64,000 nucleotides of DNA from Levilactobacillus zymae (GCF_032190635.1 NZ_JAVLAS010000001.1:1054001-1118000), one strand, 5' to 3'. Shown: positions 9,284 through 18,592, numbered from the stretch's first letter. Program-made: numbers and translations. The notes: a model not told the origin generated them from the sequence alone.

Positions 9284-10245
9284 TGAAAAATCAACACTAT
9301 ACGGCGTGGATCTACCGGGTGCTCGCGTTAATCTTAGCAATTTTACTTTTCTTTTACGTGAATAGTACCCAGTCTTCCAGCAGCCAACAGGCGACTAATT
9401 CCGGCAAGACGTCCTTAACGGCCACCAAGACCATGACGGTGTCGGTGCCCCTCCAACTAAACGTGAATAGCAATAAGTACTTCGTGACGGGCTATCCTGA
9501 GAAGGTCAAGGTGACCTTACGCGGCCCGCTCGCATTGGTCACCACCACAGCGAACACCCAGAACTTCAAGGTCTACGCGTCGCTGAGCGATCTGGGGACC
9601 GGTAAGCACAAGGTGTCGTTGCACCAAGAAGGCCTGAATCACGAGATCGAGTCGTCAATTTCACCGGCGAAGATTACTGTAGATATCGAGCCGCGACGAA
9701 CGGTCTCCTTCCCCGTGAAGGTCCGCTATAACCAGCAGAACATTATGTCGGGCTACACGGCGGGCACCCCGACGACCGACGTGACGAACGTTAAGGCAAC
9801 GGGGGCGGCCAACGAGATTGCGCGGGTCAATCAGGTGATTGCCCAACTTTCCGTGCCGCAGAACACCAAGAAGACCGTGAATAGCCAGGCCGTGATTGAA
9901 GCGCTGGATAAGCAAGGCAAAACGGTCAACGTGATCTTGACGCCGTCAACCACCACGGTTAACCTACCCATCACCAAGGGCGCCAGCAAGACGGTGAACG
10001 TTAAGCTGAACGCCAAGAATGGCTCGTCCGGGATGACGTATAAACTAAGCAGTACGACCACCAAGGTGAAAGCCTTCGGGAGTGCGGCTCAGCTCAAGGC
10101 CTTGAGTTCGGCCCAGGTCGATGTGGACGTGAGTGATGTCAAGAGTTCGGCCACCAAGACGGTGACGCTAGACACCAGCGACAACAAGGTCACGGCCTTC
10201 GATCCGGCAACCATTCGAGTGACGGTCAAGGCCACGACTAATTAA
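9283..10245 (+). CDS. cdaR: CdaA regulator, YbbR-domain protein CdaR
   Basis: CdaR is the extracytoplasmic partner that modulates CdaA. The 320-residue protein starts with a cytoplasmic KNQHYTAWIYR stretch and one membrane anchor (about residues 11-28, VLALILAILLFFYVNS). Outside the membrane lie several tandem YbbR-type beta domains, recognisable by repeated VKVTLRGP / VTNVKATGAANEIARVNQVIAQL / VKAFGSAAQLKALSSAQVDVDVS segments. Its ATG overlaps the cdaA stop (TAATG), so the pair is translationally coupled. It is rich in Thr/Ser/Lys, as expected for an exposed protein. Confidence 0.93.
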   Translation: MKNQHYTAWIYRVLALILAILLFFYVNSTQSSSSQQATNSGKTSLTATKTMTVSVPLQLNVNSNKYFVTGYPEKVKVTLRGPLALVTTTANTQNFKVYASLSDLGTGKHKVSLHQEGLNHEIESSISPAKITVDIEPRRTVSFPVKVRYNQQNIMSGYTAGTPTTDVTNVKATGAANEIARVNQVIAQLSVPQNTKKTVNSQAVIEALDKQGKTVNVILTPSTTTVNLPITKGASKTVNVKLNAKNGSSGMTYKLSSTTTKVKAFGSAAQLKALSSAQVDVDVSDVKSSATKTVTLDTSDNKVTAFDPATIRVTVKATTN

Positions 10246-10283
10246 TCTGTCATTTAAAAATTTGAGAAATGAGGAATTCTGTC

Positions 10284-11642
10284 ATGAAATACTTTGGAAC
10301 TGATGGTGTACGGGGCGTTGCAAACCAAGAATTAACGCCAGAATTAGCATTTAAAGTGGGCCGTTACGGCGGCTATGTCTTGACGCAACACGCCGATAGT
10401 GAAAACAAGCATCCCCAAGTCTTAGTGGCACGCGATACGCGGATTTCCGGTCAGTTACTGGAAAATGCCTTGGTTGCTGGATTGTTGTCCGTCGGCATCG
10501 AGGTCTTACGGTTAGGCGTTATCACCACGCCGGCCGTGGCTTACCTGGTTCGGACGCAAGGGGCCGCTGCCGGGGTCATGATTACGGCGTCGCATAATCC
10601 GGCCGAATATAACGGCATCAAGTACTTCGGTAACGACGGTTACAAGCTGTCCGACGACATGGAAGAGGAAATCGAAGCCTTGTTGGACTCCCCAACCGAC
10701 GACCAACCGCGGCCTTCCACGGATGGACTGGGCACGGTCGAAGACTATTCCGAAGGGAGCCAGAAGTACATTCAATTCCTGGAACAAACTATTTCTGATG
10801 ATCTGGCCGGCCTGCACATCGCCGTCGACGCCGCTAATGGGTCGACCAGCGGCTTAGTGTCGCGGTTATACGCCGACTTTGACCTGGATTTTGACACGAT
10901 TGCCACCAAGCCCAACGGCATCAACATCAACGACCAGGTCGGGTCCACTCATCCCGAAAACTTACAAAAGTTTGTCGTCGAAAAGGGTGCCCAAATTGGG
11001 TTGGCCTTCGACGGTGACGGTGACCGGTGTATTGCGGTCGACGAAAACGGCGATATCGTGGACGGCGATAAGATTATGTACATCTGCGGGAAGTACATGG
11101 CCGAACACGGTCGGTTGAAGAAGGACACCATCGTGACCACGGTCATGAGTAACCTGGGGATGTACAAGGCCATGGAAGCACACGGCTTGAAGTCCGTGAA
11201 GACCAAGGTCGGGGACCGGTACGTGGTGGAAGAAATGCTCAAATCCGGGTATAACTTGGGAGGCGAACAATCCGGCCACATCGTGTTCCTCGACTTCAAT
11301 ACTACCGGTGATGGTCTGTTGACCAGTCTCCAATTGCTACACATCTTGAAGGCCAGCGGCAAGAAGTTGTCCGAATTGGCGGCCGACGTGACGACCTACC
11401 CGCAAAAGCTGGTCAACGTCCGGGTAGCCGATAAGCAGGCTGCCATGGATAACCCGCAGGTTAAGGCCATGATTGCCACCGTGGAAAAGGAAATGAACGG
11501 CGACGGTCGTGTGTTAGTTCGGCCTTCCGGGACGGAACCGTTGTTGCGGGTGATGGCGGAAGCGCCAACTAAGGAAATCGTGGCCACCTACGTGGAACGC
11601 ATCGCCGATGTGGTGCGGGCCGAAGTGGGCGTCAAGGAATAA
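10284..11642 (+). CDS. glmM: Phosphoglucosamine mutase
   Basis: GlmM converts glucosamine-6-phosphate to glucosamine-1-phosphate for UDP-GlcNAc synthesis. The 452-residue protein begins [11 protein letters not shown]. It has the phosphoserine loop TASHNP with Ser103, the Mg-binding DGDGDR, the sugar-binding GEQSGHIV and the phosphate-binding [12 protein letters not shown]. The start at 10284 is preferred over ATG 10269 because AGAAATGAGGA provides a ribosome-binding site 9 nt upstream and family members start MKYFGTDG. It ends the cdaA-cdaR-glmM operon; CdaA and GlmM are known to interact in other Firmicutes. Confidence 0.96.
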   Translation: MKYFGTDGVRGVANQELTPELAFKVGRYGGYVLTQHADSENKHPQVLVARDTRISGQLLENALVAGLLSVGIEVLRLGVITTPAVAYLVRTQGAAAGVMITASHNPAEYNGIKYFGNDGYKLSDDMEEEIEALLDSPTDDQPRPSTDGLGTVEDYSEGSQKYIQFLEQTISDDLAGLHIAVDAANGSTSGLVSRLYADFDLDFDTIATKPNGININDQVGSTHPENLQKFVVEKGAQIGLAFDGDGDRCIAVDENGDIVDGDKIMYICGKYMAEHGRLKKDTIVTTVMSNLGMYKAMEAHGLKSVKTKVGDRYVVEEMLKSGYNLGGEQSGHIVFLDFNTTGDGLLTSLQLLHILKASGKKLSELAADVTTYPQKLVNVRVADKQAAMDNPQVKAMIATVEKEMNGDGRVLVRPSGTEPLLRVMAEAPTKEIVATYVERIADVVRAEVGVKE

Positions 11643-11663
11643 GTTAACGTGAAGTGAAAGCGA

Positions 11664-11695
11664 AAGTCGTTGCGTTTGGGCAACGACTTTTTTTA
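11664..11695 (+). terminator. Terminator of the cdaA-cdaR-glmM operon
   Basis: AAAGTCGTTGC at 11664-11674 pairs with GCAACGACTT at 11681-11690, followed by seven T residues. Confidence 0.92.
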
Positions 11696-11832
11696 GTTGT
11701 GGTGACAAGGTGATGGCAGGTCGTCTCGCGCGGATTCCCGGTAAATCAACAAATCAACGGTAAAATCATCAAGTGGCTGGATGATCTTTGTTGAATATTA
11801 AAACAACGATATACCATTTTGACGTTTTTAGA

Positions 11833-11925
11833 TTGACAACCCCGCTAGAAGACTGTAAAGTATAGTCATTCAGGAATAGTTTTCAGATTGTTTCAGTCTA
11901 TACCAATTTTCAAGAAAACTCATTC
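11833..11925 (+). promoter_or_regulatory. glmS promoter and nested leader hairpin with NagR-like box
   Basis: TTGACA at 11833-11838 and TAAAGT at 11856-11861 are separated by 17 bp. The leader then has an outer imperfect stem (GGAATAGTTTTC 11873-11884 with GAAAACTCATTC 11914-11925). Inside is a small hairpin (AGATTG 11885-11890 with CAGTCT 11894-11899). AGTCTATACCAAT at 11895-11907 reads ATTGGTATAGACT on the other strand, resembling a GntR-family NagR/YvoA operator. No glmS ribozyme core is visible. The 349-bp gap from 11643 holds otherwise only the glmM terminator. Confidence 0.5.
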
Positions 11926-11991
11926 ATTTTCATCATTAATACTAACCGAGGCGTGGTTTTCAGAACGTCGTCGAGAAAAGGAAGATTACTT

Positions 11992-13806
11992 ATGTGTGGA
12001 ATTGTTGGTGTCACGGGCAACGATAATGCCGTTAAAATCCTAGTTGAAGGGCTACAAAAGTTGGAATACCGGGGATACGACTCTGCCGGCATCTACGTTA
12101 ACGATCAGAAGGGGAACGACTACTTAGTGAAGACTAAGGGACGGATTTCTCAATTACGGGAAAAGATTACGCCGGACGTGCACGGGTCAACCGGGATTGG
12201 CCATACTCGTTGGGCCACTCACGGGGTGGTTAGCGTAGATAACGCGCACCCACACTTCTCTAACGATGACCGGTTCTACCTGGTCCACAACGGTGTGATT
12301 GATAACTTCCAAGAAATCAAGGCGCAATACTTAAGCGACGTACCTTTCCGGAGCCAAACGGATACCGAAGTAGTGGTTCAATTAATCGACAAGTTTGCCG
12401 TAGAAGACCACTTGGATGCCAAGGCGGCTTTCTTGAAGGCCTTGGGTCTGTTGAAGGGGTCGTACGCCTTCCTGTTAATGGATCGCGAACAACCCGATAC
12501 GTTATTCGTTGCGAAGAACAAGAGTCCCTTATTGGTCGGCGTAGCGGACGGCTTCAACGTGGTCTGCTCCGATGCCATGGCCATGTTACGTGAGACCCAC
12601 GATTTCTTGGAAATCATGGACGGTGAAGTGGTCACGGTAACGCCTAACGACGTGAAGATTCAAGACGCCGCTGGGAACCCCGTTGAACGTAAAACTTACC
12701 ACGTCGACATGAACGCCGACGAAACTGACAAGGGGACCTACCCGTTCTACATGCTCAAGGAAGTGGACGAACAACCTAACGTGATGCGGAAATTGGCCCA
12801 AACCTACTTGTCCGAACACGGCGAACCCCAAATCGATGACAAGTTGGTCAAGGCGATGCAAGCTGCCGATCGGCTCTACATCATTGGCGCCGGGACCAGT
12901 TACCACGCTGGGTTGGTCGGCAAGCGGTTATTCGAACGCTTGGCCCACATCCCAACGGAAGTTCACGTATCCTCCGAGTTCGCTTACGAACAACCAATGT
13001 TAGCGGACAAGCCGTTCTTCATCTTCTTGACGCAGTCCGGGGAAACGGCCGATAGCCGTGAAGTGTTGGTTAACGTCAACGACGCGGGTTACCCAAGCCT
13101 GACCATCACCAACGTGCAAAACTCCACGTTGTCGCGTGAGGCCAGCTACACACTGTTGTTACATGCCGGTCCAGAAATCGCCGTGGCCTCGACCAAGGCC
13201 TACACCGCCCAGATTGCGCTGGAAGCCATCTTGGCGAAGGCGTTGGGTGAAGTTAACGGTCAAATCGTGGCCCAAAACTTCAACGTCCGTCAACAATTAG
13301 GTTTGGTCGCAACGGGGATGCAAGCCATCGTCGACGAAAAGTCCAAGATTGAAGACCTCGCCAACAATTACTTGATGAAGTCGAACCGGGCCTTCTACAT
13401 CGGCCGGGGGATCGACCACGCGGTATCGTTGGAAGCGGCCTTGAAGTTGAAGGAAATTTCTTACGTGCAAGCGGAAGGGGTTGCGTCCGGTGAATTGAAG
13501 CACGGAACGATTGCCTTGATCGAAAAGGACACGCCGGTGATCGGCTTTATTACCCAGTCGAAGACGGCGGGCCTGACTCGCAGCAACCTGCAAGAAACCA
13601 TGGCGCGGGGAGCGAAGACCATGACCATCGTGCGTGAGGGCTTAGCCATCGACGGCGATACGTTGGTCTTACCCGACGTCGACGAGATGTTGATGCCGCT
13701 CTTAACGGTTGTCCCAGCACAGCTGTTGGCTTACTACACCAGCCTGAACAAGGGCTTAGACGTGGATAAGCCACGGAACCTGGCCAAGAGTGTCACGGTT
13801 GAATAA
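11992..13806 (+). CDS. glmS: Glutamine--fructose-6-phosphate aminotransferase (isomerizing)
   Basis: GlmS makes glucosamine-6-phosphate from fructose-6-phosphate and glutamine, the entry step to UDP-GlcNAc. The 604-residue protein starts MCGIVGV, with Cys2 the glutaminase nucleophile after Met removal. GHTRWATHG and NGVIDNF belong to the N-terminal class II glutaminase domain. The C-terminal half has two SIS domains (IGAGTSYHAG, LTQSGETADS, GRGIDHAVSLEAALKLKEISY) and ends DKPRNLAKSVTVE as usual. The start at 11992 follows AAAGGAAG and gives the mandatory N-terminal Cys. The longer upstream start at 11953 is rejected. Confidence 0.97.
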   Translation: MCGIVGVTGNDNAVKILVEGLQKLEYRGYDSAGIYVNDQKGNDYLVKTKGRISQLREKITPDVHGSTGIGHTRWATHGVVSVDNAHPHFSNDDRFYLVHNGVIDNFQEIKAQYLSDVPFRSQTDTEVVVQLIDKFAVEDHLDAKAAFLKALGLLKGSYAFLLMDREQPDTLFVAKNKSPLLVGVADGFNVVCSDAMAMLRETHDFLEIMDGEVVTVTPNDVKIQDAAGNPVERKTYHVDMNADETDKGTYPFYMLKEVDEQPNVMRKLAQTYLSEHGEPQIDDKLVKAMQAADRLYIIGAGTSYHAGLVGKRLFERLAHIPTEVHVSSEFAYEQPMLADKPFFIFLTQSGETADSREVLVNVNDAGYPSLTITNVQNSTLSREASYTLLLHAGPEIAVASTKAYTAQIALEAILAKALGEVNGQIVAQNFNVRQQLGLVATGMQAIVDEKSKIEDLANNYLMKSNRAFYIGRGIDHAVSLEAALKLKEISYVQAEGVASGELKHGTIALIEKDTPVIGFITQSKTAGLTRSNLQETMARGAKTMTIVREGLAIDGDTLVLPDVDEMLMPLLTVVPAQLLAYYTSLNKGLDVDKPRNLAKSVTVE

Positions 13807-13824
13807 TTAACTCAGTATGAATGG

Positions 13825-13856
13825 AAAAGACGCTATCGTGAGGTAGCGTCTTTTTT
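13825..13856 (+). terminator. Terminator after glmS
   Basis: AAAAGACGCTA (13825-13835) pairs with TAGCGTCTTTTTT (13844-13856), giving a stem with a T-run. Confidence 0.92.
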
Positions 13857-13994
13857 GGTCCATGACCTAATCCATCCGGACGACTCCGGGAAGTTCGGCA
13901 GCATTATCTTGGCCCAATAAGCTTAAAATCTTGCGTTCCCTAACTTTTCGTTATATAGTATTTTCATAACACTAGCGAGAAGAGGGTGACGACC

Positions 13995-14117
13995 ATGAAG
14001 TACACGAAACGCGAAAATTCACACAAGAACCAAAAGCAACGGGACGCCACGTTCGAAAAGTTCCGCAAGCAACAAAATGAATTAAATGCCAATCGGCGGG
14101 GCGTTCGCCGGAAATAA
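13995..14117 (+). CDS. Small basic protein, 40 residues
   Basis: A short reading frame, ATG at 13995 to TAA at 14115-14117, encodes 40 residues beginning MKYTKRENSH and ending NRRGVRRK. It is strongly basic and Gln-rich and has no membrane segment. GAAGAGGG sits 9-14 nt upstream of the ATG, and a hairpin overlaps and follows the stop codon, so it looks like a real monocistronic gene. I do not recognise the family. The composition suggests nucleic-acid or ribosome association, but that is only inference. Confidence 0.6.
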   Translation: MKYTKRENSHKNQKQRDATFEKFRKQQNELNANRRGVRRK

Positions 14118-14152
14118 GACGGGATTCGTTTGGCGGATCACCGTCTTATTTA
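14113..14152 (+). terminator. Terminator of the 40-residue gene
   Basis: AATAAGACGG at 14113-14122 pairs with CCGTCTTATT at 14141-14150 across an 18-nt loop; the stem includes the stop codon. Confidence 0.6.
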
Positions 14153-14167
14153 TTCTGGTTAACATAG

Positions 14168-14205
14168 AAGGGGCCATGATTCCAATTCAGGAATCATGGC
14201 CCCTT
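14168..14205. terminator. Long hairpin after the 5'-nucleotidase gene
   Basis: AAGGGGCCATGATTCC (14168-14183) pairs perfectly with the arm ending GGCCCCTT (14190-14205). It lies between convergent genes. T-runs are weak on both strands. Confidence 0.7.
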
Positions 14206-14254
14206 TACGTTACGGTTCACCAACCAAATACCGATTGGCACACGTTATTTTGGC

Positions 14255-16060
14255 TTACTTAACGGGAACTTTCCGGTCTAATTGCGGCACGGGGATGGGA
14301 CTGTGGTTTTGCAGGTAGTTAGTCAGCAGGTCAATATCTTGGCCGGCATTGTCCACGATAGTCCCGTGGGTGAAGGCGGCGTAACCGTCACCACCGGTGG
14401 ACAGGTAGTCGTTGGTGAGAACGCGGTATTTCTGAGTTGGCACGAGGGCGGCTCCCTGCGCCATTTTCACGTCCGAAACGGTGTAGAGTTGGTCGCCGCT
14501 TGCCGGAGCATACTTGTAGGTTAGCCCGGAGATCTGCAAGAAGTAAAGCTGCGACTTGGTGTACTGCTCGTTCAGTAAATCGATCAGGTCTTGGCCGGTC
14601 AATTCCACGATAGGTTGACTGTTACCGTACGGTTGCATGTCGTAGAGTGTTCCTAAGGTTACCTTACCGTTGGCGTTCACTGCCATGCCACTACGGATCG
14701 AATCGTTACTGGTAATGGCAATGTCAGTGGGGTGGTTTTCCTCGTTAGCAACGGTGCGTTGGGCGTCCACAACGGCATAGGCGGCTGCGGATTCTTTGTT
14801 GCTTGAGAGGTCGTTACTGATGGCCTGATTGCCGGCTGTGGCGCCAACCTCGGTGTTGATGATCGGTGCCACGCGCTGATTAGCGTCTTTGACCACCGCG
14901 GTGATCTTCTTAAAGGCGGGGTCCTTCTTGAACGTTGCGCGGGGATCGTCCTTGAGGGACTTAACCGGGGCCACGGTCGCGTGCAGACTCTTCTTGACGA
15001 AATCACCCGTCTTCGGGTTCAACTGGGCCGTAATGTTGGCGTAACCGCGACCTTGGAATCCGGATTGAACCACGGGAACCCCGTGGACACGACCATTAGC
15101 GTATTGGTGACTGTGACCGGCAAAGAACAGGTCAACGCTGTTTTTGGGATCAATCTTGTTTAATTGTTTGAGGTCGTTGACGGCGTCCCCGGTCGTCTTG
15201 CCGTTCTGGGTGACGGCACCGGTGTGACCTAGCACCACAATGGCTTTGACACCCTTGGCGCGCAATTGCTTATCGTATTTAGCGATGGTTTGGGCTTCGT
15301 TCTTTAGGGTGTATTTCTTAGCGATACCGGGCAGGTTGGTGTTTAAAATACCGATATAGCCCACCTTGACGCTAGCCTTGGTTTGCGGATCGGTCACCTT
15401 TTTGATGGTGTATGGGTGCCAGCCGGCCGGAATCTTGTGGGTCTGCTTATCGATCACGTTAGCGACAACGATCTGCATCTTGGTGTTGCTAAACGGGTAA
15501 TGTTGAATCGCTTTCAGCTGTTGGGGGTTCTTGATGCCGGTGGTGCTAGGGCGTTTCCCCTTGACCAGCTTACCGTATTGACTGAGGCCGTGGTCAAATT
15601 CGTGGTTCCCGATGACGCCGACCTGGATGTGCATGGCCTTGAGCGCGGCTAAGGTCGGACCATCGTCGAGTAGCGCGGAGTTAGCCGGGCTGGCTCCGAC
15701 CATGTCACCGGACTGGACCCGCACGGTGACGCCGTGATGGTGGGCCTTTTTGAAGGTCGTTTGAGCTTGGTCCAGGTACCCGCCTAAGCGAGCCACCGTC
15801 CCAGCGCCTTCAACGGTGGTTTGGTCCATGACCAGCTTCCCCGTGGTTTGTAACCCCCCGTGAATATCGTTGACGCCCAGAAATTGAACGGCGATTGGAC
15901 GGTTCTTGTGCTTGACCGTTTTCTCCTTAGTTGAATGTTTCGTCTTGGCGTGAACGGTGGGGGTGGTGAGGGCAGCGCCCCCAAACACGCCGCCCGTGAT
16001 GGCCCCCAGGCAGGCTAGGGCCATTAAGGCGTGGTGTGACTTGCTGCTAAACTTTGACAT
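14255..16060 (-). CDS. Secreted 5'-nucleotidase / 2',3'-cyclic phosphodiesterase
   Basis: An exported metallophosphatase of the UshA/YfkN type that releases nucleosides and phosphate from extracellular nucleotides. The 601 residues start with a signal peptide (basic n-region, LMALACLGAITGGVFGGAAL, cleavage near VHAKT). The calcineurin-like domain shows GVNDIHGG, GNHEFDHG and FFAGHSHQY metal-ligand motifs. The C-terminal half is the 5'-nucleotidase domain, with TSNDSIRSGM and GTLYDMQPYGN for substrate binding. It has no sortase motif, so it is released or held non-covalently. GGGAGGAAG precedes the ATG at 16060. A perfect cre lies just upstream. Confidence 0.93.
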   Translation of the reverse strand: MSKFSSKSHHALMALACLGAITGGVFGGAALTTPTVHAKTKHSTKEKTVKHKNRPIAVQFLGVNDIHGGLQTTGKLVMDQTTVEGAGTVARLGGYLDQAQTTFKKAHHHGVTVRVQSGDMVGASPANSALLDDGPTLAALKAMHIQVGVIGNHEFDHGLSQYGKLVKGKRPSTTGIKNPQQLKAIQHYPFSNTKMQIVVANVIDKQTHKIPAGWHPYTIKKVTDPQTKASVKVGYIGILNTNLPGIAKKYTLKNEAQTIAKYDKQLRAKGVKAIVVLGHTGAVTQNGKTTGDAVNDLKQLNKIDPKNSVDLFFAGHSHQYANGRVHGVPVVQSGFQGRGYANITAQLNPKTGDFVKKSLHATVAPVKSLKDDPRATFKKDPAFKKITAVVKDANQRVAPIINTEVGATAGNQAISNDLSSNKESAAAYAVVDAQRTVANEENHPTDIAITSNDSIRSGMAVNANGKVTLGTLYDMQPYGNSQPIVELTGQDLIDLLNEQYTKSQLYFLQISGLTYKYAPASGDQLYTVSDVKMAQGAALVPTQKYRVLTNDYLSTGGDGYAAFTHGTIVDNAGQDIDLLTNYLQNHSPIPVPQLDRKVPVK

Positions 16061-16090
16061 GTGTAACTTCCTCCCAATAAAAAATATGTA

Positions 16091-16139
16091 TGTTAGCGCT
16101 TACAGTAAAAATTATAATCGTTATAGAACGGCTAAACAA
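16091..16139 (-). promoter_or_regulatory. Promoter with perfect cre for the 5'-nucleotidase gene
   Basis: On the minus strand TTGTTT (16139-16134) and TATAAT (16116-16111) are 17 bp apart. TGTAAGCGCTAACA (16104-16091) follows immediately and fits the CcpA consensus TGWAANCGNTNWCA at every position. The position around or just after +1 predicts repression by CcpA. Confidence 0.75.
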
Positions 16140-16236
16140 TAGATATTTTTATAAAAGATGGGGCGATTTTTAGACGGGATGAAACGGTTTAATGGGCCAT
16201 TGATTCGGTGGCCAACACGATTGTTGAGACGTCTGC

Positions 16237-16278
16237 TTGCAAAACTGGTCTAGAGCAGTTATAATTGGACTATACCAT
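16237..16278 (+). promoter_or_regulatory. nagB promoter with NagR-like operators
   Basis: TTGCAA (16237-16242) and TATAAT (16260-16265) are separated by 17 bp. The spacer holds the near-palindrome ACTGGTCTAGAGCAGT (16244-16259), close to the TGGTCTAGACCA core of GntR-family NagR/DasR (dre) sites. A second weaker palindrome, ATTGGACTATACCATT (about 16263-16278), overlaps +1. Confidence 0.6.
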
Positions 16279-16302
16279 TAAGAGAGAAAGGTCGTATGCA
16301 GA

Positions 16303-17028
16303 ATGATGACACAAGTAAAGAACATGCACGTTCAAATCGTGAAGGATCAAGCCGCGGGTGGGGTAGCTGGTTTTCGGATTTTCCAACAAGCCTTAACCGC
16401 CGGGGCCAAGGTCTTGGGATTGGCTACCGGGAGTACGCCCATTTCCATCTACCAGCAATTAGTGGCCAGTGACCTGGACTTCAGTCAGTTAACTTCGGTG
16501 AACTTGGATGAGTACGTCGGCTTAGGGCCGGATCACCCGCAAAGTTACCGTTACTTCATGCAACACCACCTGTTCAACGCTAAGCCGTTCGCGCACTCTT
16601 ACGTTCCGGATGGTCTGAACGCCGATGCAACCGCCGAAACCAAGCGTTACGACGCGATTATCGCCGCTAACCCCATTGATCTACAGCTACTGGGCTTAGG
16701 TCGTAACGGGCACGTGGGCTTTAACGAACCCGGGACCGACGAACACTCCACGACGCATAAAGTAGCGCTGACGCCATCCACGATTGACGCCAATGCCCGG
16801 TTCTTTGACAACGAAGACGAGGTGCCGCGTTACGCTTATTCAATGGGCATTGGGTCCATCCTGCAAGCGAAGGAAATCTTGATTGTGGCCTACGGTGCCG
16901 CCAAGGCCGATGCTGTGGCCGCGATGCTCCAAGGACCCGTGACGCCCGCCGTGCCAGCCAGCTTTTTGCAGACGCATCCGAACGTTCAGGTTATTCTGGA
17001 CCAAGCGGCGGCTAGCAAGTTAAAATAA
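16303..17028 (+). CDS. nagB: Glucosamine-6-phosphate deaminase
   Basis: NagB isomerises and deaminates glucosamine-6-phosphate to fructose-6-phosphate and ammonia, the catabolic reverse of GlmS. The protein has [16 protein letters not shown], the active-site [22 protein letters not shown], and [14 protein letters not shown], all hallmark motifs. It is a short-form enzyme of about 241 residues without the allosteric C-terminus of the E. coli protein. GAGAAAGG at 16284-16291 supports starts at 16303 or 16306. An internal ATG at 16324 (MHVQIVKD) would match shorter homologues but lacks a ribosome-binding site. Regulation by a NagR-type repressor is suggested by the promoter. Confidence 0.94.
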   Translation: MMTQVKNMHVQIVKDQAAGGVAGFRIFQQALTAGAKVLGLATGSTPISIYQQLVASDLDFSQLTSVNLDEYVGLGPDHPQSYRYFMQHHLFNAKPFAHSYVPDGLNADATAETKRYDAIIAANPIDLQLLGLGRNGHVGFNEPGTDEHSTTHKVALTPSTIDANARFFDNEDEVPRYAYSMGIGSILQAKEILIVAYGAAKADAVAAMLQGPVTPAVPASFLQTHPNVQVILDQAAASKLK

Positions 17029-17124
17029 ACCGCAAATTTCCTGGGTTTCTCCGGTAAATTTTCGTCGCCAGTTTCAGGAATTATGGTATTCTTGTTCTGG
17101 AAGCGATTTTAAGGGGGAAACATC

Positions 17125-18549
17125 ATGAAAGGAAGCAAACAGTGGCTCGTTGCCGCCGCCATCGTCGGCGTGGGTCTGAGTAGTGCTATTGGGTTGACCA
17201 GTCATGCGGCGACCACCCAACAGACCTTTATTTCAACATTAAAAAGCCCCGTGAAAACGGTGGCTAATCAATACAAACTTTATCCGTCCGTGATGATGGC
17301 CCAAGCGGCGTTAGAAAGTGGCTGGGGGACCAGTCAACTGACGCTACAAGCCAACAACTATTTCGGAATCAAGGGCAGTTATAATGGTCAATCGGTAAGC
17401 ATGGAGACGTCAGAGTATGACGCCAACGGTCAGTTGTACACCACGGCGGCGAACTTTCGGAAGTACCCGAACGCCAAGGCCTCGATGACCGATAACGCTA
17501 AGCTGTTGCGCAACGGGATTAGTGGCAATTCAGCCTATTATAGTGGGACTTGGCGGGAAAATGCGGCGACTTATGCGGCTGCGGCGAACGCCCTGACGGG
17601 GACCTACGCCACGGCCCCGACATACGGCGCGTCGTTGATTGCGTTGATCCAACAGTACGGCTTAAATAGCCTGGACAAAAAGACTAGTTCGACGACCAGC
17701 AGTTCATCGAGTTCGTCGGCGAACAGTGGGGCCACCGTGCAGCCGGTTTATGCCACGGCCAAGTATTACGGGGTCAGTGGGACTCAGACGGCTCGACTGG
17801 GAAGCAAGTACACCAGCTATCGCGTGTATAACCATATTAAGGGGACCCGCGAGAAGGTCACTAAGACGGCGTGGTCGAAGCTGAAGGTCGGCCCGGGCCA
17901 ACTAGTCTATCTCAACATGCGCGGCGTTAAGAAGGCGCCGACAACGGGCAAAAAGACCACTTGGTACCGCGTGACCTTCTCACCGGCTAAGTCGGCGAAA
18001 AAGTATTGGGTTTACGGGGCCGCCTTGACCCTGCCGACGGTGAAGTATGCCGCTGGTCAGGCGACCGTCAAGCTCAGCGCGGCGAGTGGTGACTACTATA
18101 ATCACGTTTTTAATTCACCGTACTTAGCGAAGGCGCAAGGGACCTTGAGTCAGCTAAAGGCGAAGACCTATACGGCCGATAATCAGGCCGTGAAGACCCA
18201 GGATGGGATCAAGACGACCTGGTACCGTATCCTAGCGGGCAAAACCAAGTATTGGGTAGCCGCTGACCATACGGCCGCCACCCCCCAGTACGATTACGTG
18301 GCGTACACCAAGACCAGTGGCACCAGAAAGCTCAGTAAGACCTTTAAGAAGTACCACCTGTACAATCACGTGAAAAAGACGCACTTTGATCAACAAGAAT
18401 TTAAGTGGCCCAGCAAGGTCAAGGCGGGGACCAAGGTAACCTTTAACCAGATTGTGACCAAGCCAGCCTACCAGACGACCTGGTACCGCATCCAGTTCAG
18501 TGGTAGTAAGACCAACTACTGGGTGGATGCTCGAGCCTTAACTAAATAA
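17125..18549 (+). CDS. GH73 N-acetylglucosaminidase autolysin with GW-like repeats
   Basis: A secreted peptidoglycan hydrolase of 474 residues. A signal peptide (residues 1-29, ending SHAA) is followed by a glucosaminidase domain (about 33-180) with YPSVMMAQAALESGWG (catalytic Glu64), NNYFGIKG and a YA-rich end typical of GH73. A Ser/Thr linker (about 187-200) leads to three related modules of about 85 residues. Each ends TTWYR...YWV (near 270-293, 366-382 and 450-469), the pattern of GW/SH3-like cell-wall binding repeats. It probably trims glycan strands during division. It has its own ribosome-binding site (AAGGGGG) and terminator. Confidence 0.9.
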   Translation: MKGSKQWLVAAAIVGVGLSSAIGLTSHAATTQQTFISTLKSPVKTVANQYKLYPSVMMAQAALESGWGTSQLTLQANNYFGIKGSYNGQSVSMETSEYDANGQLYTTAANFRKYPNAKASMTDNAKLLRNGISGNSAYYSGTWRENAATYAAAANALTGTYATAPTYGASLIALIQQYGLNSLDKKTSSTTSSSSSSSANSGATVQPVYATAKYYGVSGTQTARLGSKYTSYRVYNHIKGTREKVTKTAWSKLKVGPGQLVYLNMRGVKKAPTTGKKTTWYRVTFSPAKSAKKYWVYGAALTLPTVKYAAGQATVKLSAASGDYYNHVFNSPYLAKAQGTLSQLKAKTYTADNQAVKTQDGIKTTWYRILAGKTKYWVAADHTAATPQYDYVAYTKTSGTRKLSKTFKKYHLYNHVKKTHFDQQEFKWPSKVKAGTKVTFNQIVTKPAYQTTWYRIQFSGSKTNYWVDARALTK

Positions 18550-18556
18550 CCCAAAG

Positions 18557-18592
18557 AAACCCCCGACGAGTTGTTTTGTCGCGGGTTTTTAG
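18557..18592 (+). terminator. Terminator after the autolysin gene
   Basis: AAACCCCCGAC pairs with GTCGCGGGTTT across a TTG-rich loop, followed by a T-run ending at about 18590. Confidence 0.8.

Noticed and set aside
11643..11991. Search for a glmS ribozyme in the glmS leader
   Set aside because: The conserved ribozyme core and cleavage-site context are absent; another mode of control is more likely.
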